Shown here one piece after another: positions 51,187 through 58,884 of a DNA stretch of 64,000 nucleotides. The DNA comes from Streptomyces bungoensis. Its GTDB lineage: Bacteria; Actinomycetota; Actinomycetes; Streptomycetales; Streptomycetaceae. The notes beneath the pieces were generated by a model. It was not told where the DNA came from. It did no database searches and saw nothing but the letters and a program-made list of their open reading frames with translations. Both the position numbers and the translations under genes were made by a program. Position 1 is the first letter of the stretch, and each line of letters starts with the position of its first letter. The stretch is from NCBI RefSeq assembly GCF_001514215.1, contig NZ_KQ948867.1, positions 134,359-198,358 on the forward strand, given 5' to 3'.

Positions 51187-53568
51187 TCACGACCGGCCGT
51201 GCACCTTCTCCGCCGCCTTCATGGCCCCTCCGACCTCGTCTCTCACTTCTTCCGTCACCCCTTTCCCATGCCGTTCTCCTGCCTCCTGCGGCACGTGCTC
51301 GAACACCTCGCCGTCCGCCTTCCCCGCGAGCAGATACGCCTGTGCCTCGCCCACGTGGAAGTACATCCCGTGCAGCTCGAGCGCACCGGCCGCCAGCGCC
51401 CGTGCGACCGGGGTGTGGGCCCGCAGGTGCTCCAACTGCTGGACCACGTTGGTCAGGCACAGCTGCTCCACAGCGTCCGCGGGCGCCCGCGCGGCCAGCC
51501 GGGGCCGGGCGCGGAGGTCGCCGGCCATCCGCTCCAGGCTCGGCAGGCCGTGCCTCAGCCACCGCCGCAGCGGGGTCGGCGCACCCCCGGGCCCGGCGGT
51601 CAGCAGCGCCTGCATGGCCCCGCACCCGGAGTGCCCGCACACCGTGATGGACCGCACCCCGAGCACGTCCACCGCGTACTCGACGGCGGCCGCCACCGAG
51701 TCGTCGCCGTGCTCCTCGCCCGGCGGCGGCACCAGGTTGCCGACGTTGCGGACGACGAACAGGTCGCCGGGACCACTGGCCGTGATCATCGACGTGACGA
51801 GCCGGGAGTCGGCACAGGTGAGGAAGAGCTGCGAGGGCCGCTGCCCCTCCCGCGCCAGCCGAGCCAGCTCCTCGCGCACCAGCGGCGCGGTGTTGCGCTG
51901 GAAGGAGCTGATGCCGCGGGCGAGCTCGTGGGAGGCCGGCGTGGCGGGGGCCGCCGGCACCCCGGTGAAGCAGGTCTGGTGGTTGCGCCAGGGCGTCCAG
52001 GGCCGGCACCGGCACGCCGGCCGCGGGGTCGGGGCGTCGGCCCGGACCGCGCTGCGCCGTCCGGTCAGCTCGGCGGTACCCCCGCGCGCGGTGTGGGCGC
52101 TGCGCCAGTCCTGCAGTGACTCGTACGCCGCGTGGTCCATGAACGAACCGTCCAACTCCACCACGGCAGGGGCGCCGTGGGGCACGAGGTGCAGGGCTCT
52201 GCTGAGCCGGGGGACGGCCAGGAACGTCAACTGGCCTCTTACGCGGACGTGATGGACTCCTTCCTTCTCGTCGTGCGTGATGCGGGTGCGGGTGAGGCGG
52301 CGCAGGGCGAGGGCGACCGCCACGGCGACCCCGAGGGCCACGCCCTGCAGGACGCCGAGGAACACCACCCCGAGTGTGGTGGCGGCGTACACCGGCACTT
52401 CACGGTGGCGGGTCACCGTGCGGATGTGGTGCAGGGACACCATCTGGATGCCGACGGCCATCACCAGGGCGGCGAGCGAGGAGAGCGGGATCCGTTCCAG
52501 GAGCGGGACCATCAGCAGCGCGGCGACTACTACGAGAACGCCGTGGAACATCGTCGAGTTCCGGCTCACGGCACCGGAGTTCACATTCGCCGAACTCCGC
52601 ACGGCCACACCCGCGACGGGCAGTCCGCCGAGCGCTCCGGAGACGATGTTGGCGGCTCCCTGCCCCAGCAGCTCGCGGTCCAGGTCCGAGCGGCCTACGC
52701 GGGCCTGGGGTCCGGGACGGGACGCGACCAGCTTGTCCACGGCGACCGCGCCGAGCAGCGACTGCACGCTGCACACCAGGGTCGTGCTGAGCACGGCGGC
52801 GGCGATGCCGAGCACCGGCCCCTCGGGCAGTCCGGCCAGGGCGTGACTGCGCCAGGACGGCAGGTCGACCCGGGGCAGCGCCAGCCCGGCCAGTGCCGCT
52901 GTGGCGGTGGCCCCGGCGACGGCGACCAGGGGGGCCGGGATCCGGCGCAGCAGGCTGCCGGCGCGGCCGGGGACGCGCGGCCAGGCCAGCAGCAGGGTCA
53001 GGGTCAGTGCGCTCATCGACACGGCGGCCGGGTCCAGGCGGGCCAACTGGGCGGGGAGGGCCAGCAGGTTGGCGAGGACAGAGCTGTCCGGGCTGCCGCC
53101 GAGGACGATGTGCAGCTGGGCCACGGCGATGGTGATGCCGATGCCGGCGAGCATCCCGTGGACCACGGCGGGGCTGACGGCGAGCGCGCCGCGGGCCACG
53201 CGCAGGCAGCCGAGGCCCAGTTGGGCGAGTCCGGCGAGGACGGTGATGCCGCAGGTGGCCTGCCAGCCGTAGCGGTGGATCAGGTCGGCGGTGACCACCG
53301 TGAGCCCGGCGGCGGGGCCGCTGACCTGCAGCGGGCAGCCGCCGAGCCGTCCAGCGACGAGCCCGCCGACGGCGGCGGCGACGAGGCCGGCCCGCAGCGG
53401 GGCACCGGTGGCCAGGGCGATGCCGAGGGACAGGGGCAGCGCGATGAGGAACACCGCGACGGACGCCGACACGTCGGCGCCCTGCGGGCGGAAGCGGCGG
53501 CGCCGGGCGGGCGGCGGGCTGTGCGGCGGGTGGGAGTGCTGGGTGTGCGGGGGTGCGCAGGCTGACAT
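51187..53568 (-). CDS. SulP transporter fused to STAS and beta-carbonic anhydrase domains
   Basis: 793 residues from ATG 53568 with GGAGGAGAC upstream. Residues about 30-420 are a SulP membrane domain (LPLSLGIALATGAPLRAGL; GALGGLPVAGVAVRSSANVN; SLAALVMAVGIQMV), about 435-520 a STAS domain (VRVRGQLTFLAVPRL, PAVVELDGSFMDHAAYE), and 545-780 a beta-carbonic anhydrase (FLTCADSRLV and VCGHSGCGAM give Cys, Asp, His and Cys zinc ligands). The fusion suggests bicarbonate uptake with CO2/HCO3- interconversion. Its gene is divergent from the secreted deacetylase-like protein. Confidence 0.92.
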   Translation of the reverse strand: MSACAPPHTQHSHPPHSPPPARRRRFRPQGADVSASVAVFLIALPLSLGIALATGAPLRAGLVAAAVGGLVAGRLGGCPLQVSGPAAGLTVVTADLIHRYGWQATCGITVLAGLAQLGLGCLRVARGALAVSPAVVHGMLAGIGITIAVAQLHIVLGGSPDSSVLANLLALPAQLARLDPAAVSMSALTLTLLLAWPRVPGRAGSLLRRIPAPLVAVAGATATAALAGLALPRVDLPSWRSHALAGLPEGPVLGIAAAVLSTTLVCSVQSLLGAVAVDKLVASRPGPQARVGRSDLDRELLGQGAANIVSGALGGLPVAGVAVRSSANVNSGAVSRNSTMFHGVLVVVAALLMVPLLERIPLSSLAALVMAVGIQMVSLHHIRTVTRHREVPVYAATTLGVVFLGVLQGVALGVAVAVALALRRLTRTRITHDEKEGVHHVRVRGQLTFLAVPRLSRALHLVPHGAPAVVELDGSFMDHAAYESLQDWRSAHTARGGTAELTGRRSAVRADAPTPRPACRCRPWTPWRNHQTCFTGVPAAPATPASHELARGISSFQRNTAPLVREELARLAREGQRPSQLFLTCADSRLVTSMITASGPGDLFVVRNVGNLVPPPGEEHGDDSVAAAVEYAVDVLGVRSITVCGHSGCGAMQALLTAGPGGAPTPLRRWLRHGLPSLERMAGDLRARPRLAARAPADAVEQLCLTNVVQQLEHLRAHTPVARALAAGALELHGMYFHVGEAQAYLLAGKADGEVFEHVPQEAGERHGKGVTEEVRDEVGGAMKAAEKVHGRS

Positions 53569-53907
53569 GGTCCCGTCTCCTCCGGGTGGCGCGGTCGCGG
53601 ACTGGTTGGGTGCCCCGTCGGGTGCGGGGGTCGGTCGCGGCCGTGGGGTCACGGCGTACAGCGGCGGGATGAGATCAACGCTCGGTAAACGAACCGTAAT
53701 GCAGAGTAAAGGTCAGGCATAGCTTTTCAGTGCGAATGGACCGCTTTGTCACCTCTGCGTGTGAACCAAGCAGTTCATCGGCTTGTCGTATTAATTCCCC
53801 TTTTGGTCCCGTGCGACCTTGACCGCACTGTCGGCACAGAACCGGCAGAACGCCAGAAAACACCCTCATCAGCGTGTGCCTGAGAGAAGGAAGAAGGTGG
53901 GCGGAAC
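53569..53907. promoter_or_regulatory. divergent intergenic region between SulP fusion and deacetylase-like lipoprotein
   Basis: 339 bases with no supportable gene. It contains the lowest-GC stretch nearby (about 53670-53810), the probable site of both divergent promoters. A weak TATTAAT element is near 53790; I could not fix a -35/-10 pair. Confidence 0.35.
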
Positions 53908-55173
53908 ATGGCCGCCACCCAGAGGATCGCCGCCGGCGCCATGGCCGCCGCGGCCTGCGCCGCGTCGTTGGCCGGTTGCTCGACCGGCTCCCACGGCTCC
54001 GAAGAAGGAACGTCCGGCCCGCAGAAAGGAGCTCCGGCACCCAACAGCGTGCTCCGCCTGATCGGCGACGGATCCACCGCCTACACCGGTGCGCAGCCGC
54101 ACCTGCCCGTCCCGGAGCGGCTGAAGCCCGGTGAGAAGCCCCCGCAGTTCGTGGTCTTCTCCTGGGACGGGGCGGGGGAGGACAGTCAGAAGCTGTTCTC
54201 CCACTTCCGCAAGGTCGCCAAGGAGAACCACGCGACGATGACCTACTTCCTCAGCGGCGTCTACATGCTGCCGAAGGAGAAGCGGGACCTGTACAAGCCG
54301 CCGCAGCACGAGCCGGGCAGCTCGGAGATCGGCTTCAACGACGAGCAGGGCATCGCGGACACCCTCAAGCAGGTGCGGCTGGCCTGGCTCGAGGGCAACG
54401 AGATCGGCACGCACTTCAACGGCCACTTCTGCGGCCCCGACGGCGGGGTCGGCGAGTGGTCCGTGGAGGAGTGGAAGAGCGAGATCGCCCAGGCGAAGGC
54501 GTTTGTGAAGAACTGGAAGACCAACACCGGCATGACGAGGTCCGCCCCGCTGCCCTTCGACTACGACAAGGAACTGATCGGCGCCCGCACCCCCTGCCTC
54601 GAAGGCCAGAAGAACTTCGTCAAGGCGGCGAGCCAGATGGGCTTCCGCTACGACTCCAGCGGGGTCAACAACCAGGTGTGGCCCAAGAAGCGGGAAGGGC
54701 TGTGGGACGTGTCGATGCAGCTGGTCCCCTTCCCGGGACACACCTACGAGCAGCTGACCATGGACTACAACTTCATGGTCAACCAGTCCGGCACCCAGAC
54801 CCAGGGCGACCCGGACAAGTTCGACTACTGGGGCGACCAGATGCGCGACGGCCTGCTCAAGGGCTTCTACCGCGCCTACGACGGCAACCGCGCGCCCCTG
54901 ATCATCGGCAACCACTTCGAGTCCTGGAACGGCGGCACCTACATGCGGGCCGTCGACGAGGTGGTGAAGGAGGTGTGCAACAAGCCCGAGGTGCGCTGCG
55001 TCTCCTTCCACCAGCTCGTCGACTGGCTGGACGCACAGGACCCGCAGACGCTGAAGCGGCTGCGCACCCTGGAGGTGGGCGAGGCGCCCCGGCAGGGCTG
55101 GGCGTCCTTCCTCTCCGGCCATCCGGCCCCGGCGCCGAAGGGCGTTCCCGGGGCCCCGGCCGTCAGACAGTAG
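53908..55173 (+). CDS. secreted lipoprotein with polysaccharide-deacetylase-like fold
   Basis: 421 residues from ATG 53908 (AAGAAGGTGG in front). Residues 1-24 are a lipoprotein signal with lipobox LAGC (Cys about 24). The mature part resembles NodB-like deacetylases: FVVFSWDGAGEDS, ATMTYFLSGVYML and EIGTHFNGHFCG (H-x3-H-type metal ligands), then DWLDAQDPQTL. The D-D pair of classic deacetylases is not complete (WDG only), so enzyme activity is uncertain. Divergent from the carbonic-anhydrase fusion. Confidence 0.85.
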   Translation: MAATQRIAAGAMAAAACAASLAGCSTGSHGSEEGTSGPQKGAPAPNSVLRLIGDGSTAYTGAQPHLPVPERLKPGEKPPQFVVFSWDGAGEDSQKLFSHFRKVAKENHATMTYFLSGVYMLPKEKRDLYKPPQHEPGSSEIGFNDEQGIADTLKQVRLAWLEGNEIGTHFNGHFCGPDGGVGEWSVEEWKSEIAQAKAFVKNWKTNTGMTRSAPLPFDYDKELIGARTPCLEGQKNFVKAASQMGFRYDSSGVNNQVWPKKREGLWDVSMQLVPFPGHTYEQLTMDYNFMVNQSGTQTQGDPDKFDYWGDQMRDGLLKGFYRAYDGNRAPLIIGNHFESWNGGTYMRAVDEVVKEVCNKPEVRCVSFHQLVDWLDAQDPQTLKRLRTLEVGEAPRQGWASFLSGHPAPAPKGVPGAPAVRQ

Positions 55174-55176
55174 GCC

Positions 55177-56157
55177 TCACGCGGGAGTTGCCACGCCCTC
55201 GCTGAGGACGAAGCCGGGGTCGACCTGCGCCGCCAGGTCGGCCCCGGTGCGCTCGTTGCCCCACGCCTCGGCGTTCTTCACGTGGAAGTGCACCATCTGG
55301 CGCGTGTAGCGCTCCCAGTCGCGCAGTTCGTAGGTGGCGTCGGCGGCGGCCCGCAGTGTCCTCAGCGCACGGGAGTTGGCCTCCTCCAGGAGGTCGAACC
55401 GGGGCGGGCGGCCCTTCTCCATGGCGCGCACCCAGTCCGAGTGCCCGACCGTCACCAGCAGGTCGTCCCCGGCCTCCGCGCGGAGGAAGTCGATGTCGTC
55501 CTGTGCCTGGACCTTGTTCCCGACGACCTTCAGGGCCACGCCGAAGTCGCGGGCGTACTCCTTGTACTGGCGGTAGACGGAGACCCCCTTCCGGGTCGGC
55601 TCGGCGACGACGAACGTCATGTCGAAGCGGGTGAACAGGCCGGAGGCGAAGGAGTCCGAACCCGCCGTCATGTCGACCACGACGTACTCGTCGGGGCCGT
55701 CGACGAGGTGGTTCAGGTACAGCTCCACCGCTCCCGTCTTGGAGTGGTAGCAGGCGACCCCCAGGTCGGCGTCCGTGAAGGGGCCGGTGACCATCAAACG
55801 GGCGGCGCCGCCGTCGAGTTCCACCGGGCGCGCGCAGGCGTCGTAGATCGCGTTGGGCTCGCGCACCCCGACCAGCCGGGAACCCTCCCCGGGCGGGGTC
55901 GTCTTGATCATCGTGGCGGCGGAGCCGATACGCGGGTTGCAGCCGCGCAGGTAGTCCTTGATCAGCGTCAGCCGTTCGCCCAGGGCGGGCAGGGCGGCCG
56001 CCTCCGCGTCCTCGAGGCCGAGTGCGGGGCCGAGGTGCTGGTTGATGTCCGCGTCGATGGCGACCACCGGCGCGCCGGCGGCGACGAGGTGGCGGACGAA
56101 CAGGGAGGAGAGCGTGGTCTTGCCGCTGCCGCCCTTCCCGACGAAAGCAATTTTCAT
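55177..56157 (-). CDS. ParA/CooC-like P-loop ATPase
   Basis: 326 residues from ATG 56157; a longer frame to 56832 is a shadow of the Fic-like gene. It begins MKIAFVGKGGSGKTTLSSL (deviant Walker A), followed by VVAIDADINQHLGPALGL, VVVDMTAGSDSFASGLF (switch 2) and VVGNKVQAQDD (base recognition). It is of the CooC/ArsA/MinD class. The closing ARFF-like helix is absent. The function is unknown; it faces the Fic-like gene divergently across 100 bases. Confidence 0.9.
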   Translation of the reverse strand: MKIAFVGKGGSGKTTLSSLFVRHLVAAGAPVVAIDADINQHLGPALGLEDAEAAALPALGERLTLIKDYLRGCNPRIGSAATMIKTTPPGEGSRLVGVREPNAIYDACARPVELDGGAARLMVTGPFTDADLGVACYHSKTGAVELYLNHLVDGPDEYVVVDMTAGSDSFASGLFTRFDMTFVVAEPTRKGVSVYRQYKEYARDFGVALKVVGNKVQAQDDIDFLRAEAGDDLLVTVGHSDWVRAMEKGRPPRFDLLEEANSRALRTLRAAADATYELRDWERYTRQMVHFHVKNAEAWGNERTGADLAAQVDPGFVLSEGVATPA

Positions 56158-56257
56158 GTTCACCAAGCGTAGTAGCGTGATTGCTCTATGTGGCGTTCGG
56201 AGTGAAGAAGACCACTCCTTCGTGGGGTGCGGGCGAGAGGTGCGTAGGGTCGTACTC

Positions 56258-57082
56258 ATGAGTACGACAGGCGCGTCCGCCGATCCGCTCGCGGCCCTGG
56301 GCTCGCTGCCCGGCGTGGCCGAGTCCGTGGAGTCCGTGCGCAAGGCCGTGGACCGGGTGTACGGGCACCGCGTCATGCGGCGCCGCAGCAACGAGATCAC
56401 CTCCGAGGCCGCGCTGCGCGGCGCCCGCGGCTCGGCGGCGCTGTCCGGCGCCGACTGGGCGCTGGAGGAGGTGCGGCGGCGCACCGACTTCAGCGCGGAC
56501 GCCGAGGCGCGCGTCATCGGAGCGGCGCTCAGGCTGACGGCCGAGGCGGGCCAGCTGCTGTCCATCTGGCGCCAGTCGCCGCTCAGGGTGCTGGCCCGGC
56601 TGCACCTGGTGGCCGCGGCGAGCGAGGACGGGGCGGTCGGACGGCCGCGGCAGGCGGGCGAGCCGGTCGACGAGCCGCTGATCGAGCTGCCGCTGCCGGA
56701 CGCCCGGGAGGTCTCGGGCCGGCTCGAGGGACTCGCGGACCTGATCATCGCGGGCAGCTCGGCCCCGGCGCTGGTGACGGCCGCCGTGGTGCACGGCGAG
56801 CTGCTCGCGCTGCGGCCCTTCACCTCGTACAACGGCGTGGTCGCGCGCGCGGCCGAGCGGATCGTGCTGATCGGCAGCGGTCTCGACCCGAAGGCGGTCT
56901 GTCCGGCGGAGGTGGGTCACGCGGAACTCGGCCGCGCCTCCTACCTCGCCGCGCTGGACGGGTACGTCTCGGGTACCCCGGAAGGCATGGCGGCGTGGAT
57001 CGGCCACTGCGGCCGCGCGGTGGATCTGGGCGTGCGCGAGTCGACCGCGGTGTGCGAGGCGCTGCAGCGCGGGGCGGCCTGA
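56258..57082 (+). CDS. degenerate Fic-like (Fido) domain protein
   Basis: 274 residues from ATG 56258. The helical core and the site AVVHGELLALRPFTSYNGVVAR align with the Fic motif HPFxDGNGR, but the catalytic His is Arg, the acidic residue is Ser, and the GNGR is YNGV. Residues 1-120 are a helical region with RRRTDFSADAEARV. In S. coelicolor the syntenic gene was annotated as oxidoreductase, which I do not support. AMPylation activity is unlikely. Divergent from the ATPase. Confidence 0.75.
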   Translation: MSTTGASADPLAALGSLPGVAESVESVRKAVDRVYGHRVMRRRSNEITSEAALRGARGSAALSGADWALEEVRRRTDFSADAEARVIGAALRLTAEAGQLLSIWRQSPLRVLARLHLVAAASEDGAVGRPRQAGEPVDEPLIELPLPDAREVSGRLEGLADLIIAGSSAPALVTAAVVHGELLALRPFTSYNGVVARAAERIVLIGSGLDPKAVCPAEVGHAELGRASYLAALDGYVSGTPEGMAAWIGHCGRAVDLGVRESTAVCEALQRGAA

Positions 57083-57140
57083 GCGCCGGAGCGCGTGCGC
57101 CGGGGCGGCTGAGCGAACGGAATCCGCCCGGAAACGGAAT

Positions 57141-57168
57141 GCGGCGGTACGAGTGCTCGTACCGCCGC
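57141..57168. terminator. perfect hairpin terminator
   Basis: GCGGCGGTACGAG (57141-57153), TG loop core, CTCGTACCGCCGC (57156-57168). It closes the Fic-like gene on the plus strand and, on the minus strand, the 6S-like RNA candidate. GGAATGC/GCATTCC flank it on both sides. Confidence 0.75.
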
Positions 57169-57179
57169 TGGCATTCCCA

Positions 57180-57364
57180 CCGGGTTACCAAGCGTCCTCG
57201 ATATATCGCCCATCAGGTCGGGAACTTCGCCCGTCACCTGGTGCGGCTGGCCCGTAATCGACGGGTCGACGTCGCGTGGGTGCCCGGTGTTCCTGCGCGG
57301 TCCGTGGGGCCAGTGCGTCGTGATAGGGGATCCTCTCGGATGTCCTGTGGTCACGCGGGCCGTT
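57180..57364 (-). ncRNA. candidate 6S-like RNA (ssrS position)
   Basis: The 364-base gap between the Fic-like and HAD genes has no ORF support. In Streptomyces this position (SCO3558-SCO3559) is the reported site of the 6S-like RNA (from memory of published work). On the minus strand TTCCGC (57399-57394) and TACAAA (57376-57371) are 17 bases apart. CTGGCCC (57313-57307) and GGGCCAG (57253-57247) pair in the middle, and ATCAC/GTGAC-type pairs flank a central bubble. The ends are approximate. Confidence 0.5.
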
Positions 57365-57446
57365 GCATCCTTTGTACTGCAAGCCGGGAGCAAGCGGAAC
57401 CCCTGCCCGCACTTCTTCACTTTCACTGCAAACAGGGGTGAACCGG

Positions 57447-58280
57447 TCAGGAGGCGACGTTGCGGCGCCGGCTGGTGTACCAGACGAGGCCCGCGGTCGC
57501 GGCCGCCGCCCCTATGGCCGCCGCCGCGACCAGGGCCGGGCGGGGCGGCACGGAGAACCCGGGCAGTCGCTGCTTGAGCCGGACCGGCCGGCGGAACTCG
57601 AGGATCGGCCACTCGCGCGCGAGTGCCTCGCGGCGCAGCGCCCGGTCCGGGTTCACGGCGTGCGGATGCCCGACCTCCTGGAGCATCGGCAGGTCGGTCG
57701 CCGAGTCGCTGTAGGCGTAGCAGCGGTCGAGGTCGTACCCCTCGGACGCGGCCAGCTCCCTGACCGCCTCGGCCTTGGTCGGGCCGTAGGCGTAGTACTC
57801 CACTTCCCCCGTGAAGCAGCCGTCCTCGCCGACCACCATGCGGGTCGCCACCACCCGGTCCGCGCCAAGCAGTTCGCCGATCGGCTCCACCACCTCGGCG
57901 CCCGAGGTGGACACGATCACGACGTCGCGGCCGGCCGTGTGGTGCTCCTCGATGAGGGAGGCGGCCTCGTCGTAGATGATCGGGTCGATCAGGTCGTGCA
58001 GGGTCTCGGCGACGATCTCCTTCACGTGCTGGACGTTCCAGCCGCGAACCAGCGCGGACAGGTACTCGCGCATCCGCTCCATCTGGTCGTGGTCGAGGCC
58101 GCCGGCCAGGAAGACGAACTGGGCGTACGCGGTTCGCAGTGCCGCCCTGCGGCTGATCAGGCCGCCCTGGTAGAAGGACTTGCCGAAGGTGAGTGTGCTC
58201 GACTTCGCAATGACCGTCTTGTCCAGGTCGAAGAAGGCCGCTGCGCGGGGGAAGGAGTGGTTTTCCACGTCCCTGAGCAT
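57447..58280 (-). CDS. HAD-IB family phosphatase (SerB-like), membrane-tailed
   Basis: 277 residues from ATG 58280; GTG 58265 is an alternative. HAD motifs: AAFFDLDKTVI (DxDxT), VIVSTSGAEVV (Thr/Ser motif), YSDSATDLPML (motif IV). A C-terminal hydrophobic segment (PALVAAAAIGAAAATAGLVW) followed by RRR suggests a membrane tail. HAD-IB enzymes include phosphoserine phosphatase relatives; the substrate here is unknown. Adjacent to the tad locus in Streptomyces. Confidence 0.92.
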   Translation of the reverse strand: MLRDVENHSFPRAAAFFDLDKTVIAKSSTLTFGKSFYQGGLISRRAALRTAYAQFVFLAGGLDHDQMERMREYLSALVRGWNVQHVKEIVAETLHDLIDPIIYDEAASLIEEHHTAGRDVVIVSTSGAEVVEPIGELLGADRVVATRMVVGEDGCFTGEVEYYAYGPTKAEAVRELAASEGYDLDRCYAYSDSATDLPMLQEVGHPHAVNPDRALRREALAREWPILEFRRPVRLKQRLPGFSVPPRPALVAAAAIGAAAATAGLVWYTSRRRNVAS

Positions 58281-58311
58281 AGGCGCCCACCATTCGGCGT
58301 AAGGTGGGGCG

Positions 58312-58482
58312 CGTGGGTTTGCCTGAGAGGGCTCTCGGGTACACCATGGAAGTCACGGATCGTTCGCGACCGTGCTAACCCGGCCCGACTCCTCCCCCCC
58401 CGAGTCGGCCGTGGGGACGACCCCCGCTCTCCCCCCCGGCGGGGGTCGTCGCATGTCCGGGTGGGTTTTCCTTTCTTCTTCA
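58312..58482 (+). ncRNA. candidate structured leader/small RNA with two C-rich loops
   Basis: A TAAGGT -10-like box (58300-58305) precedes a run with two hairpins: GGCC(C)GACTC/GAGTCGGCC with loop CTCCCCCCCC (58382-58410), and a perfect 12-base stem with loop TCTCCCCCCCG (58416-58450), followed by a T-rich tract to 58481. Inside is a small ORF MEVTDRSRPC (58347-58379). This looks like an independently terminated RNA or attenuator ahead of the tad operon. Confidence 0.5.
58416..58450 (+). terminator. intrinsic terminator of the C-rich-loop RNA
   Basis: GACGACCCCCGC (58416-58427) and GCGGGGGTCGTC (58439-58450) are exact complements. TTTTCCTTTCTTCTTC follows at 58466-58481. Confidence 0.8.
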
Positions 58483-58884
58483 ACCGACTGGGCCGCTGCC
58501 CGTGGGGCTTCACGCCCGGCTCTGCTGCACCCATGATCCGTTACTCAGGGTAATCGCTGCGCTGCGCTGCGGCAGTTCCGCGGGCTGCCCGCGGCAGCCC
58601 GTACAGGCGCCGGCGGGAGGTCACCGGTTTGGGTGACGGAGATATTCACAGCCGCTGAGTTCTCCACGGTTTTCCACCAAGATCCACACGATTTCCCGGT
58701 TCGCTGCACCGTGATTCCAGCGCGCTCCGACCGCGGCAGTTCATGGCCGGTTCCGATTGCCGGGGCGTGTTTGGCCGGTTCCATTCGGCCGTTCATATGG
58801 AGGCCGCCCTGCCGGTTCTCCACATCTATCGGAATCACGCGGCCCGAGGGGCTGCGCGGAAGGCACAGCGAAGGGGGACCACAC
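58483..58884 (+). promoter_or_regulatory. upstream region of ssd-tad with phased TCCAC repeats
   Basis: 402 bases without a gene. TTCTCCACG (58660), TTTTCCACC (58670) and AGATCCACA (58680) recur at exact ten-base spacing, and TTCTCCACA at 58816; they resemble DnaA boxes. GGCCGGTTCC repeats at 58745 and 58773. The ribosome site GGGGGA is at 58873-58878. Confidence 0.4.

Noticed and set aside
57185..57412. Minus-strand ORF of 75 codons in the 6S-like gap
   Set aside because: Poor codon usage and no family; overlaps the predicted RNA and its promoter.
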